From NCBI RefSeq assembly GCF_050916355.1, contig NZ_CP136946.1:2976001-3040000 (forward strand): a DNA stretch of 64,000 nt, in the 5' to 3' direction. The translations under genes were made by a program, and so were the position numbers. This document shows positions 54,582 through 62,774 of this stretch, piece by piece. This DNA is from Jeongeupia wiesaeckerbachi. Lineage in GTDB: Bacteria > Pseudomonadota > Gammaproteobacteria > Burkholderiales > Chitinibacteraceae. The notes beneath the pieces were generated by a model. It saw nothing but the letters and a program-made list of their open reading frames with translations, made no database searches and was not told the DNA's origin. How positions within the stretch are numbered: the first letter of the stretch is position 1; each line of letters opens with the position of its first letter.

Positions 54582-54621
54582 GCCCCGACCGTGGTCGACA
54601 TGTGCGCAATAAGCCGGCGCG

Positions 54622-54664
54622 ACTATAGCGAGGAAGGTGTTAGTTCAACCTTGATCCAAATCAA
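54622..54664 (-). promoter_or_regulatory. FNR/Anr-dependent ccoNOQP promoter
   Basis: TTGATCCAAATCAA at 54651-54664 is a perfect FNR box (consensus TTGAT-N4-ATCAA). On the minus strand a -10 TATAGT lies at 54627-54622, placing the start near 54616 and the box centre at about -41.5. That is the class II activator position. It fits oxygen-limited induction of the oxidase. Confidence 0.9.
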
Positions 54665-54711
54665 ACCGGTCAACGACCAGCGTGCATTTTACCGTGCCAT
54701 ACGTCATACAG

Positions 54712-54903
54712 TCAGTTGTTTTTTTCCTCGTCGCCCTCATTGTAGGGCGATCGTCCCTCTGGGCGATCGTCGTCCTGCAGGACGCGGTGCGCAGGCCCTT
54801 CAAGGTCGTCGAACTGTCCGCCGCGAATGGCGTTCCAGAAGAGCGCGCCGATGACCACAACCAGCAGTACCGATAGCGGGATGAGCAAGTACAGGCTTTC
54901 CAT
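54712..54903 (-). CDS. ccoS: cbb3 oxidase maturation protein CcoS
   Basis: The 63-residue protein has one membrane helix (LLIPLSVLLVVVIGALFW) followed by NAIRGGQFDDLEGPAHRVL, the CcoS signature, and an acidic hydrophilic tail. It is needed for cofactor insertion into cbb3 oxidase. Its ATG overlaps the ccoI stop by one base (TGATG). Confidence 0.94.
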   Translation of the reverse strand: MESLYLLIPLSVLLVVVIGALFWNAIRGGQFDDLEGPAHRVLQDDDRPEGRSPYNEGDEEKNN

Positions 54904-57347
54904 CACAGGCCTCGTGGTGTGCGCGTCAGGCGCAGCGCATTCAGAATGACCAGCAGTGAACTCGCGGCCATGCCAGCGCTTGCCAGCCATGGCGTTACCC
55001 AGCCGGCCATGGCGACCGGTAGCGCGACCACGTTGTAAAGCAGCGCCCAAAGCAGGTTCTGCCGGATGATTTGCCGCGTTCGGCTTGCGAAGGCAATCGC
55101 CTCGGGAATGCGGCCAAGGCGGTTTTCGAGCAGCACAGCGTCGCCGGAGCCATGCGCAATATCTGCGCCCGCACCCATCGCCATCGACACATTGGCTGCG
55201 GCGAGCACCGGCGCGTCGTTGACGCCGTCGCCGACCATGAGTACTCGGGCACCTTGCTGTTGCAATGACTTCAGTTGCGCCAACTTGCCCTCGGGCGACA
55301 CGCCCGCCTGCCAGTGATCGACACCGAGTTCGCGTGCGGTCGACTCGACGACGCCAGCGGCATCACCACTAAGGATGTGGGTACGTATGCCGCGCTGCTT
55401 TAGCACGGCAACAACTTCCGCAGCATCCGCGCGCAGTGCGTCGGCGAGCACGACCCAACCCAGCCATTCGGCATCACTGGCGACTGCCAGTAGCGTACCC
55501 GCCGCAGCGTCCGGCAGGGGCGGCAGCGGGGCGGATGAGAGGTGACGCACGAAATCCGGCTTGCCAACCGCGTATCGAACCCCTTCGATACGCCCGATCA
55601 GGCCGCCACCGGGATGATTGACGACATCCGTGGCGGCAATCGGGTAGGCCTCGCCTGCAAACGCACGTGCGAGCGGATGTTCGGAGTGACTCTCGATCGC
55701 GGCAATCACGGCAAGGAGCGTCGCCCCATCAAGCCTACCCAGCGGATAAACCGCGCGAATTTGCGGTTCACCCAGTGTCAGCGTGCCGGTCTTGTCGAAT
55801 ACGACATCGGTCACCCGTCCCAATGCTTCCAGCGCATGTCCACGGCCGATCAGTACGCCGCGGCGTGCTAAAGCGCCGGTCGCGGCGGTCAACGCAACGG
55901 GTGTTGCCAAGGACAACGCACAGGGGCAGGAGATCACCAGCACAGCGACGGCGATCGGCAGGGCATGAATCGGGTCATGCAGCAGCCAGTACAGCCACGT
56001 GGCTACGGCTGCGGCCAGAAGGATGGCGACAAAATAGCCCGAAACACGGTCGGCCAGTTGCGCCAGCCGGGGTTTCTCCGCCAGTGCGCGATCCAGCAAA
56101 CGAACGATGCTGGCGAGCCTTGTCTCCTGGCCGACTTTCTCGACCCCAACGATCAGTGGCGAGGCCATATTGACCGTGCCACCGGTGACCAGATCGCCCG
56201 GCCGCTTGTCGACAGGCAACCCTTCGCCGGTCAGTAGTGATTCGTTGACCTGCGACTCGCCCTCGAGGACGCGCGCATCGGCCGGAATGGCTTCGCCCGG
56301 TTTGACCAGCAGCACATCACCGACATTCAGGCGCGTAACGGCCGCTTCGCGTGGCGTTCGGTTATGCGGATAGTCGACAAGGTGATGTGCAAATGCTGGT
56401 ATCAGTGCCGCCAGCTGTTCAAGCGCGGCACCTGCTTTGGCGCGCGCCTGCGACTCAAGGTAACGACCGGTCAGCAACAGGAAGACAAACATGCTGACGG
56501 AATCGAAATAAACCTCGCCGTGGCGGGTGATCGTCGCGTAAACGCTAGCGATAAAAGCCAGCAGCACGCTGATTGCAACCGGCAGATCCATGCCGGTGCG
56601 GCCGCGGCGGAGGTCGCGCCAGGCCGAAATATAGAACGGCCAGCTGGAGTAGAGGACAACCGGCAGCGTCAGTACGCAGCTGGCCCAGTTCATCAGGTTC
56701 AGCCACCGTGGTTCGATTTCACCGGCGGACGACAGATAAACCGGCACCGCAAACATCATCACCTGCATCATCGACAGCCCGGCAACCCAGAGCCGGAACA
56801 GTGCGGATTTGCGCGCTCTGGCCTGCGTGGCCTCCTGACGGGCGCGATCGTAAGGCAGGGCGCGATAGCCGATTGCTGCGACCGCTTCAAGCACGGCCGA
56901 CAGCGTGGTCTGCGCCGGATTCCAGCGTACGCGGGCGCGATGGCTGGTGTAGTTGATCAACACGTCGGCAACGCCGGGCACGCGGGCGATCTGCCGCTCG
57001 TTCAACCAGATGCAAGCGGCACAAGTAATGCCTTCGATCATCAGCGCGGCATCTTTCAGTTCGCCGTCATCGGCGACAAACCCGGCCTGCAGTTGCGGGT
57101 CATCGTAGAGTTTCAACTGTTCGCGCAGCGCCTGCGGCAGCGGTTCGGCGCGATCGGCAGGCTGTTCGCGCTGCGTGTAATACGCATCCAGCCCGGCATC
57201 GATGATGCTCTGCGCCACGGCCTGGCAGCCGGCGCAACAGGCGGGTTCGCTACGTTGACGATATCGGATGGCGAACTGGGTGCCGTCGGGCACGGCGTCG
57301 CCGCAATGAAAGCAACGTACGTCAACGGGAGGGGCAACAGCATTCAT
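54903..57347 (-). CDS. ccoI: Copper-translocating P-type ATPase CcoI/FixI
   Basis: This is 814 residues. An N-terminal Cys-rich segment (CFHCGD, CCAGCQ) is characteristic of the FixI branch. A heavy-metal-associated domain has GITCAACIW. Eight membrane helices carry the SCPCAL metal motif. The phosphorylation site is DKTGTL, with SEHPLA, GDGVNDAPVL and the actuator TGEGLPV. It exports Cu(I) for assembly of the oxidase. It lies upstream of ccoS and is translationally coupled to it. Confidence 0.95.
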   Translation of the reverse strand: MNAVAPPVDVRCFHCGDAVPDGTQFAIRYRQRSEPACCAGCQAVAQSIIDAGLDAYYTQREQPADRAEPLPQALREQLKLYDDPQLQAGFVADDGELKDAALMIEGITCAACIWLNERQIARVPGVADVLINYTSHRARVRWNPAQTTLSAVLEAVAAIGYRALPYDRARQEATQARARKSALFRLWVAGLSMMQVMMFAVPVYLSSAGEIEPRWLNLMNWASCVLTLPVVLYSSWPFYISAWRDLRRGRTGMDLPVAISVLLAFIASVYATITRHGEVYFDSVSMFVFLLLTGRYLESQARAKAGAALEQLAALIPAFAHHLVDYPHNRTPREAAVTRLNVGDVLLVKPGEAIPADARVLEGESQVNESLLTGEGLPVDKRPGDLVTGGTVNMASPLIVGVEKVGQETRLASIVRLLDRALAEKPRLAQLADRVSGYFVAILLAAAVATWLYWLLHDPIHALPIAVAVLVISCPCALSLATPVALTAATGALARRGVLIGRGHALEALGRVTDVVFDKTGTLTLGEPQIRAVYPLGRLDGATLLAVIAAIESHSEHPLARAFAGEAYPIAATDVVNHPGGGLIGRIEGVRYAVGKPDFVRHLSSAPLPPLPDAAAGTLLAVASDAEWLGWVVLADALRADAAEVVAVLKQRGIRTHILSGDAAGVVESTARELGVDHWQAGVSPEGKLAQLKSLQQQGARVLMVGDGVNDAPVLAAANVSMAMGAGADIAHGSGDAVLLENRLGRIPEAIAFASRTRQIIRQNLLWALLYNVVALPVAMAGWVTPWLASAGMAASSLLVILNALRLTRTPRGL

Positions 57348-57396
57348 GCCCGCATTTTAACCGATTGGTCTTGCGCGATCGGCCTTGCGGCGGGCA

Positions 57397-57425
57397 AAAA
57401 AACGCCCCGTCGATGCGGGGCGTTG
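57397..57425 (-). terminator. Intrinsic terminator after ispH
   Basis: On the minus strand the stem CAACGCCCCG / CGGGGCGTTT closes around a short loop and runs into a T7 tract, just beyond the ispH stop. Confidence 0.9.
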
Positions 57426-57441
57426 CGGATGGCGGTCAATA

Positions 57442-58368
57442 TCAAGCCAGACCCTTGGGGAGAGAAAACACGACGTTTTCCTCGATGCCATCCATCGGTG
57501 ATACCGATTCGGCGCCAAAGTCACCGATCCGCTGGATGACGCGCTGAACCAGCACGTCCGGTGCCGAGGCGCCGGCGGTGATGCCCACCCGTGCGCCGTC
57601 GGCAAACCATTCGGGCTTAAGCTCGGTTTCGTTGTCAACCATATAGGAATCGATGCCGAGGCTGGCGCCGACTTCGCGCAGCCGGTTCGAGTTCGAACTG
57701 TTCGGCGAGCCGACGACGACCAGCACATCGACATCGCGTGCCAGCTGCTTGACCGCATCCTGGCGATTCTGCGTTGCGTAGCAGATGTCGTCCTTCTTCG
57801 GGCCGACGATATCGGGGAAGCGCAGGCGCAGTGCATCGACGACACGCTGCGCGTCGTCGACCGATAGCGTGGTCTGCGTCACGTAGGCGAGCTTGGCGTC
57901 CTCGTTGACGACCATGGTCGGTACGTCCTCGGCTTCCTCGACCAGATACATGCCGCCATCGGCCTGGCCCATGGTGCCTTCGACCTCGGGGTGACCCTTG
58001 TGGCCGATCATGATGATCTCGAAACCCTGCTGACGCAGCCGTTTGACCTCGAGGTGTACCTTGGTGACCAGGGGGCAGGTGGCATCGTAAACGCTCAGCC
58101 CGCGTGCTTCGGCCTCGGTACGCACCGCCTGCGAGACCCCGTGCGCCGAAAAAATCACCGTATTGCCCGCCGGGACTTCGGCAAGCTCTTCGACGAAGAT
58201 TGCGCCCTTGGCCTTCAGGTCCTCGATGACGAACTTGTTGTGCACGACTTCATGGCGAACGTAGATTGGCGCGCCAAATTTCTCCAGCGCCTTTTCGACG
58301 ATGGCGATGGCGCGATCGACGCCGGCGCAGAAGCCGCGCGGCTGCGCGAGGATGATCTGCATGCTCAT
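57442..58368 (-). CDS. ispH: 4-hydroxy-3-methylbut-2-enyl diphosphate reductase
   Basis: This is 308 residues. The three cluster cysteines are in AQPRGFCAGVDRA, YDATCPLVTKVH and VVGSPNSSNSN-preceding ICYATQNRQ. The family pattern EVVHNKFVIEDLKAKGAIF is intact. It is the last step of the MEP isoprenoid pathway, an iron-sulphur enzyme. The ATG at 58368 overlaps the lspA stop by ATGA; an ATG two codons later is possible. Confidence 0.97.
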   Translation of the reverse strand: MSMQIILAQPRGFCAGVDRAIAIVEKALEKFGAPIYVRHEVVHNKFVIEDLKAKGAIFVEELAEVPAGNTVIFSAHGVSQAVRTEAEARGLSVYDATCPLVTKVHLEVKRLRQQGFEIIMIGHKGHPEVEGTMGQADGGMYLVEEAEDVPTMVVNEDAKLAYVTQTTLSVDDAQRVVDALRLRFPDIVGPKKDDICYATQNRQDAVKQLARDVDVLVVVGSPNSSNSNRLREVGASLGIDSYMVDNETELKPEWFADGARVGITAGASAPDVLVQRVIQRIGDFGAESVSPMDGIEENVVFSLPKGLA

Positions 58369-58841
58369 GCGGAATCCTTTTTGCGGAAATTGTCCCAAAC
58401 CATCAGCGCCGCGCCGACGCAAATGGCCGAGTCGGCGATATTGAATGCCGGGTAGTACCAAGTCCGATAATAAACTTGAATGAAATCAATTACATGACCG
58501 AATAGCACCCGGTCGATTACATTGCCGATGGCGCCGCCCATGATCAATGCCAGCGCCAGCGAAAACAGCGTCTGCGTATAGTGTTTGCGCAGCGTCAGCA
58601 CGATAAAAACCGAGACGCCGAGCGCCAGCACGGTGAAGAAGTGCCGTTGCCAGCCCCCGGCGTCGGCCAGGAAGGAAAAGGCCGCACCGGGGTTGTACGC
58701 CAGCGTCAGGTTGAAAAAGCCCGGAATGATCGGGCTGACATCGCCGTAGCTGAACGCGGCTTCAATCGCGTGCTTGCTCGCCTGATCGATCACGATGACC
58801 ACGACCGCCAGAGCAATCCATTGCCAGAACCGCTTAGGCAT
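58365..58841 (-). CDS. lspA: Lipoprotein signal peptidase (signal peptidase II)
   Basis: The 158-residue protein has four membrane helices. The catalytic aspartates are in GNVIDRVLFGHVIDFIQVY and FNIADSAICVG. NPGAAFSFLA is the conserved third block. It cleaves prolipoproteins before the lipid-modified Cys, for example the two efflux lipoproteins and NlpD in this window. It overlaps ileS upstream by 8 bases and ispH downstream by 4. Confidence 0.97.
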   Translation of the reverse strand: MPKRFWQWIALAVVVIVIDQASKHAIEAAFSYGDVSPIIPGFFNLTLAYNPGAAFSFLADAGGWQRHFFTVLALGVSVFIVLTLRKHYTQTLFSLALALIMGGAIGNVIDRVLFGHVIDFIQVYYRTWYYPAFNIADSAICVGAALMVWDNFRKKDSA

Positions 58842-61701
58842 GACGGCGCGCCTCGCCGGCACCGTGCAGATTGTCGTCGCAACGCGCGCACAGGCCCGGA
58901 TGAGCCGCCACGGAACCGACGCTTGGCACGAAGTGCCAGCAGCGATCGCACTTGGTGTACGCCGACGGCGTGACGCCGATTGCCAGTGCATCGCCTTGCT
59001 TGAGCGTCGCCTTCGAAGTGATCAGCACAAAGCGCAGTTCGTCACCGAGGCTGGCAAGCGCGTCAAGCAGTTCGCCGCCGGCGGTGACGTCGACTTCGGC
59101 CTGCAGGCTCGAACCCAGCTTGCCGTCGGCACGCAGCACTTCGATGTCTTTTTGCGCGACAACGCGGGCCTCGCGGATCAGTGCAAACTGGCCTGACAGC
59201 GCCTCGGCATCGGCGACGGCCGGCAGTGTATGCCAGGTCGACAGGAAGACGCTGTCGTCGTCGCCGTTGAGTACTTCCCAGGCTTCGTGCGCGGTGAACG
59301 ACAGGATCGGCGCGAGGATGCGGACCAGCGACTGGGTGATGTGCCACAGTGCGGTCTGCGCCGAGCGGCGGATCGCTGCGTCGGCCTTGGTCGTGTAGAG
59401 GCGATCCTTGATGATGTCGAGGTAGAACGAGCCGAGTTCTTCCGAGCAGTAGCGATGGATTTCCTGCACCGCCGAGTGGAATTCGTAGCGATCGAACAGC
59501 TCGGCAACGCGCTGCTGGAATGCGGCCAGTTCGACCAGCGCATAGCGGTCCAGTGTCAGCAGTTGCTCGGTCGGCAGGACCTGGTCGGCTTTGAAGTCGG
59601 ACAGGTTGGCGAGCAGGAAGCGCAGCGTGTTGCGGATGCGGCGATACGAGTCGGTAGTGCGCTTGAGGATTTCCTGCGACAGCGACATTTCGCCCGAATA
59701 GTCGGCGCTGGCCACCCAAAGGCGCAGCATGTCGGCGCCGATGCTGTTGAAGATTTCCTGCGGTTCGATGCCGTTGCCCTTGGACTTCGACATCTTGTGA
59801 CCCTTTTCATCGACGGTGAAGCCGTGGGTCAGCAGCTGTTTGTACGGCGCGCGGCCTTCGGTGGCGCAGCCGGTGAGCAGGGACGACTGGAACCAGCCTC
59901 GGTGCTGGTCCGAACCTTCCAGATACAGGTCGGCCGGCCAGCCGAGGTCTTCGCGCTGACGCAGTACGGCATAGTGGGTCGAGCCCGAATCGAACCAGAC
60001 GTCGAGTGTGTCCTTGAGCTTGTCGTACTGTGCGGCCTCGGCGCCGAGCAGCTCGGCTGCGTCGAGCTTGAACCAGGCTTCGATACCTTCCTGTTCGATG
60101 CGCTGGGCGACGATCTCAAGCAGTTCGCCACTGCGCGGATGCAGGTCGCCGGTTTCCTTGTGCACAAAGAAAGTCATTGGCACGCCCCAGTTGCGCTGAC
60201 GCGAGATGCACCAGTCCGGACGGTTGCCGATCATGGCCTCGAGCCGCGCGCGGCCCCAGGCCGGGAAGAACTCGGTGTCGTCGACGGCCTTGTTGGCATG
60301 CTGGCGCAGCGTGCTGCCGTTGACGATTTTTTCCATCGCAATGAACCACTGGGTGGTGGCGCGGAAAATGATCGGCGTCTTGTGGCGCCAGCAATGCGGA
60401 TAGCTGTGCTTGAGCTTCTCGTTGGCGAACAGTGCTTCGTGTTCGGCCAGCGCGGCGACCACCAGCGGGTTGGCTTCCCAGACGGTCTTGCCCGGTGCAA
60501 ATGCGGCGGTACTGATGTAGCGGCCATCGCCGCCCACCGGGTTATCGACCGGCAACTGGTAATGCAGGCCGACCAGATAGTCGTCGAGGCCATGCGCCGG
60601 TGCGGTATGAACAAGACCAGTACCAGCGTCGGTGGTGACGTGCTCGCCCAGGATCAGCAAGGATTTGCGGTCCAGGAAAGGGTGCTGCAATTCCAGCCGT
60701 TCGAGCTTCGAGCCATGCGCCTGGGCGATGACCTTGGCGTCGTCGATCCCATAGCGCTTGAGTGCGGCTTCGGCGAGGTCGGCCGCCAGCAGCAGCACGC
60801 CCTTGCTCGTGGCGATCAGGCTGTAAGTGACTTCCGGGTGGGCGCACACGGCCTGGTTGGCCGGCAGCGTCCATGGCGTCGTGGTCCAGATGATCGCGTA
60901 AGCCGGGCGCCCTTGCAGGTCGACGCCGCCGAAGGCCTTGGCCAGCGCGTCGGTATCGACAAAGCGAAAGCCCACGTCGATCGCCGGCGAAACCTTGTCC
61001 TCGTACTCGACTTCGGCCTCGGCCAGCGCCGAGCCGCAGTCGACGCACCAGTGCACCGGCTTCTGGCCTTTGACGATGTAATCGTTGGCGTGGATCTTGC
61101 CCAGCGTACGCACGATATTGGCTTCGGTTTTGAAGGCCATCGTCTGGTACGGATCGGCCCAGTCGCCCCATACGCCAAGGCGGATGAAGCCGGCCTTCTG
61201 GATTTCGATCTGCTTGGCGGCGTAGGCGCGGCACAGCTCGCGCACGAAGGCGGCCGGCAAGTGCGTTTCTTTTTCGTCCAGGCCGTTTTCCTTGCGGAAC
61301 GCAACGATGCGGGCATGGATGTCCGGGTTGGCCTTGACGGCCTTGGCATCATTCTTGGAGATTTTTTCGATCTGGTGCTCGATCGGCAAGCCGTGGCAAT
61401 CCCAGCCCGGCACGTACGGTGCATCAAAGCCGGCTAGCGACTTCGATTTGATGATGATGTCCTTGAGCGTCTTGTTCACCGCGTGGCCGAGGTGGATCTC
61501 GCCGTTCGCATACGGCGGGCCATCATGCAGGATAAACTTGGGGCGGTTTTCCAGCTTCGCGCGTTCGCGCAGCTTCTGATACAGCTGCTTCTCCTGCCAT
61601 TGCTTCAAAAAGCCCGGCTCGCGCTTGGCGAGATCACCGCGCATCGGAAATGCGGTATCCAGCAAATTGACCGGGTATTTGTTCGATGCTTTTTCGCTCA
61701 T
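58834..61701 (-). CDS. ileS: Isoleucyl-tRNA synthetase
   Basis: The 955-residue class I synthetase has the HIGH-type motif in ANGEIHLGHAVNK and KMSKS in GHKMSKSKGNG. The editing domain contains TTTPWTLPANQ and GLVHTAPAHG. The C-terminal zinc finger uses CDRCWH and CARCDDN. It charges tRNA-Ile. It lies 8 bases after ribF, in the ribF-ileS-lspA-ispH unit. Confidence 0.98.
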   Translation of the reverse strand: MSEKASNKYPVNLLDTAFPMRGDLAKREPGFLKQWQEKQLYQKLRERAKLENRPKFILHDGPPYANGEIHLGHAVNKTLKDIIIKSKSLAGFDAPYVPGWDCHGLPIEHQIEKISKNDAKAVKANPDIHARIVAFRKENGLDEKETHLPAAFVRELCRAYAAKQIEIQKAGFIRLGVWGDWADPYQTMAFKTEANIVRTLGKIHANDYIVKGQKPVHWCVDCGSALAEAEVEYEDKVSPAIDVGFRFVDTDALAKAFGGVDLQGRPAYAIIWTTTPWTLPANQAVCAHPEVTYSLIATSKGVLLLAADLAEAALKRYGIDDAKVIAQAHGSKLERLELQHPFLDRKSLLILGEHVTTDAGTGLVHTAPAHGLDDYLVGLHYQLPVDNPVGGDGRYISTAAFAPGKTVWEANPLVVAALAEHEALFANEKLKHSYPHCWRHKTPIIFRATTQWFIAMEKIVNGSTLRQHANKAVDDTEFFPAWGRARLEAMIGNRPDWCISRQRNWGVPMTFFVHKETGDLHPRSGELLEIVAQRIEQEGIEAWFKLDAAELLGAEAAQYDKLKDTLDVWFDSGSTHYAVLRQREDLGWPADLYLEGSDQHRGWFQSSLLTGCATEGRAPYKQLLTHGFTVDEKGHKMSKSKGNGIEPQEIFNSIGADMLRLWVASADYSGEMSLSQEILKRTTDSYRRIRNTLRFLLANLSDFKADQVLPTEQLLTLDRYALVELAAFQQRVAELFDRYEFHSAVQEIHRYCSEELGSFYLDIIKDRLYTTKADAAIRRSAQTALWHITQSLVRILAPILSFTAHEAWEVLNGDDDSVFLSTWHTLPAVADAEALSGQFALIREARVVAQKDIEVLRADGKLGSSLQAEVDVTAGGELLDALASLGDELRFVLITSKATLKQGDALAIGVTPSAYTKCDRCWHFVPSVGSVAAHPGLCARCDDNLHGAGEARRHA

Positions 61702-61709
61702 GGTGTCTC

Positions 61710-62636
61710 TCAGTGTTGGGCGCGTGTCGCGAACCAGTCGCGGGCTTGGTCACAATCTTTCTGGATCTGGGCGATCAGCGGCTCCAGACCCGAGTACTTT
61801 TCTTCGTCGCGCAGCTTGGCGAGGAAATCCACCCGCAGGTGTTCGCCGTAAATCTGCCGATTGAAATCGAACAGGTGCACTTCCAGCACCGGCGCAGCAT
61901 CGGCGCCTTTGACGGTGGGCCGTACGCCAAGGCTGGCTACGCCTTGCCAGGGGCGCTCCAGTCCGTGCGCCTCGACGACGAATACGCCCATCATTGGCGG
62001 ACGGTTGTGGCGCAACTGGATGTTGGCGGTCGGAAAGCCGAGTTCGCGACCTAGTTTGTCGCCGCCGATCACCCGCCCCGAAATCGAATACGGACGACCG
62101 AGCAACGCAGCAGCATGCGCCATCTGCCCGCCGGCCAGTGCGGCGCGCACAGCGGTTGACGATACGCGCCCGTCGCCACTGGCGACCGTCGGCAGTGCAT
62201 GCGCATCGAACACCGGAGACTGGGCGAGCAGGGCGATATTGCCCGCCCGGCGCGCGCCAAAACAGAAGTCGTCGCCGACAACCACAAATCGGGCGTTGAG
62301 CCGCTTGGCGATGATCTCGTCGCGGAAAGCCTCGGCCTCGTAGCTGGCGAAGCGCCGGTCGAAACGCTGTACGACCAGGTAATCAATGCCTTCGGCGGCC
62401 AGTAGTTCGGCTTTTTCGCGAAAACTCGTGAGGCGTGCCGGCGCAGAGTCGGGCGCAAACAATTCGCGCGGGTGCGGCTCGAACGTCAGCACGGCGGTCG
62501 CCAGACCGCGCGCGCGCGCGACATCGCGAACCTTGGTCAGCATGGCTTGGTGACCGAGATGCAGGCCATCAAAATTGCCGATGGTCAACGCACAGGGCGG
62601 AAGATGGGCTGCGGCTACACCGCGTACGACTTGCAT
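61710..62636 (-). CDS. ribF: Bifunctional riboflavin kinase / FAD synthetase
   Basis: This is 308 residues. The N-terminal adenylyltransferase domain has TIGNFDGLHLGHQAML, FEPHPRELFAP and VVGDDFCFGARRAGN. The C-terminal kinase domain has GRVIGGDKLGRELGFPTANI. It makes FMN and FAD from riboflavin. The ATG at 62636 was chosen because family members begin just before this block. It is first in the minus-strand unit with ileS. Confidence 0.96.
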   Translation of the reverse strand: MQVVRGVAAAHLPPCALTIGNFDGLHLGHQAMLTKVRDVARARGLATAVLTFEPHPRELFAPDSAPARLTSFREKAELLAAEGIDYLVVQRFDRRFASYEAEAFRDEIIAKRLNARFVVVGDDFCFGARRAGNIALLAQSPVFDAHALPTVASGDGRVSSTAVRAALAGGQMAHAAALLGRPYSISGRVIGGDKLGRELGFPTANIQLRHNRPPMMGVFVVEAHGLERPWQGVASLGVRPTVKGADAAPVLEVHLFDFNRQIYGEHLRVDFLAKLRDEEKYSGLEPLIAQIQKDCDQARDWFATRAQH

Positions 62637-62774
62637 GATCGGCAATGGCAATCGGTTGCAAAACCATAGATTTTAACGGTTAAGCGCCGGCTTGTCAGGC
62701 GCGTGGCCAGCGATGTTTTTGCGCTTTCGTCCTGGGTGCCCTCTATATTGAAAGCCATATGTCAGGGGTGAGCG

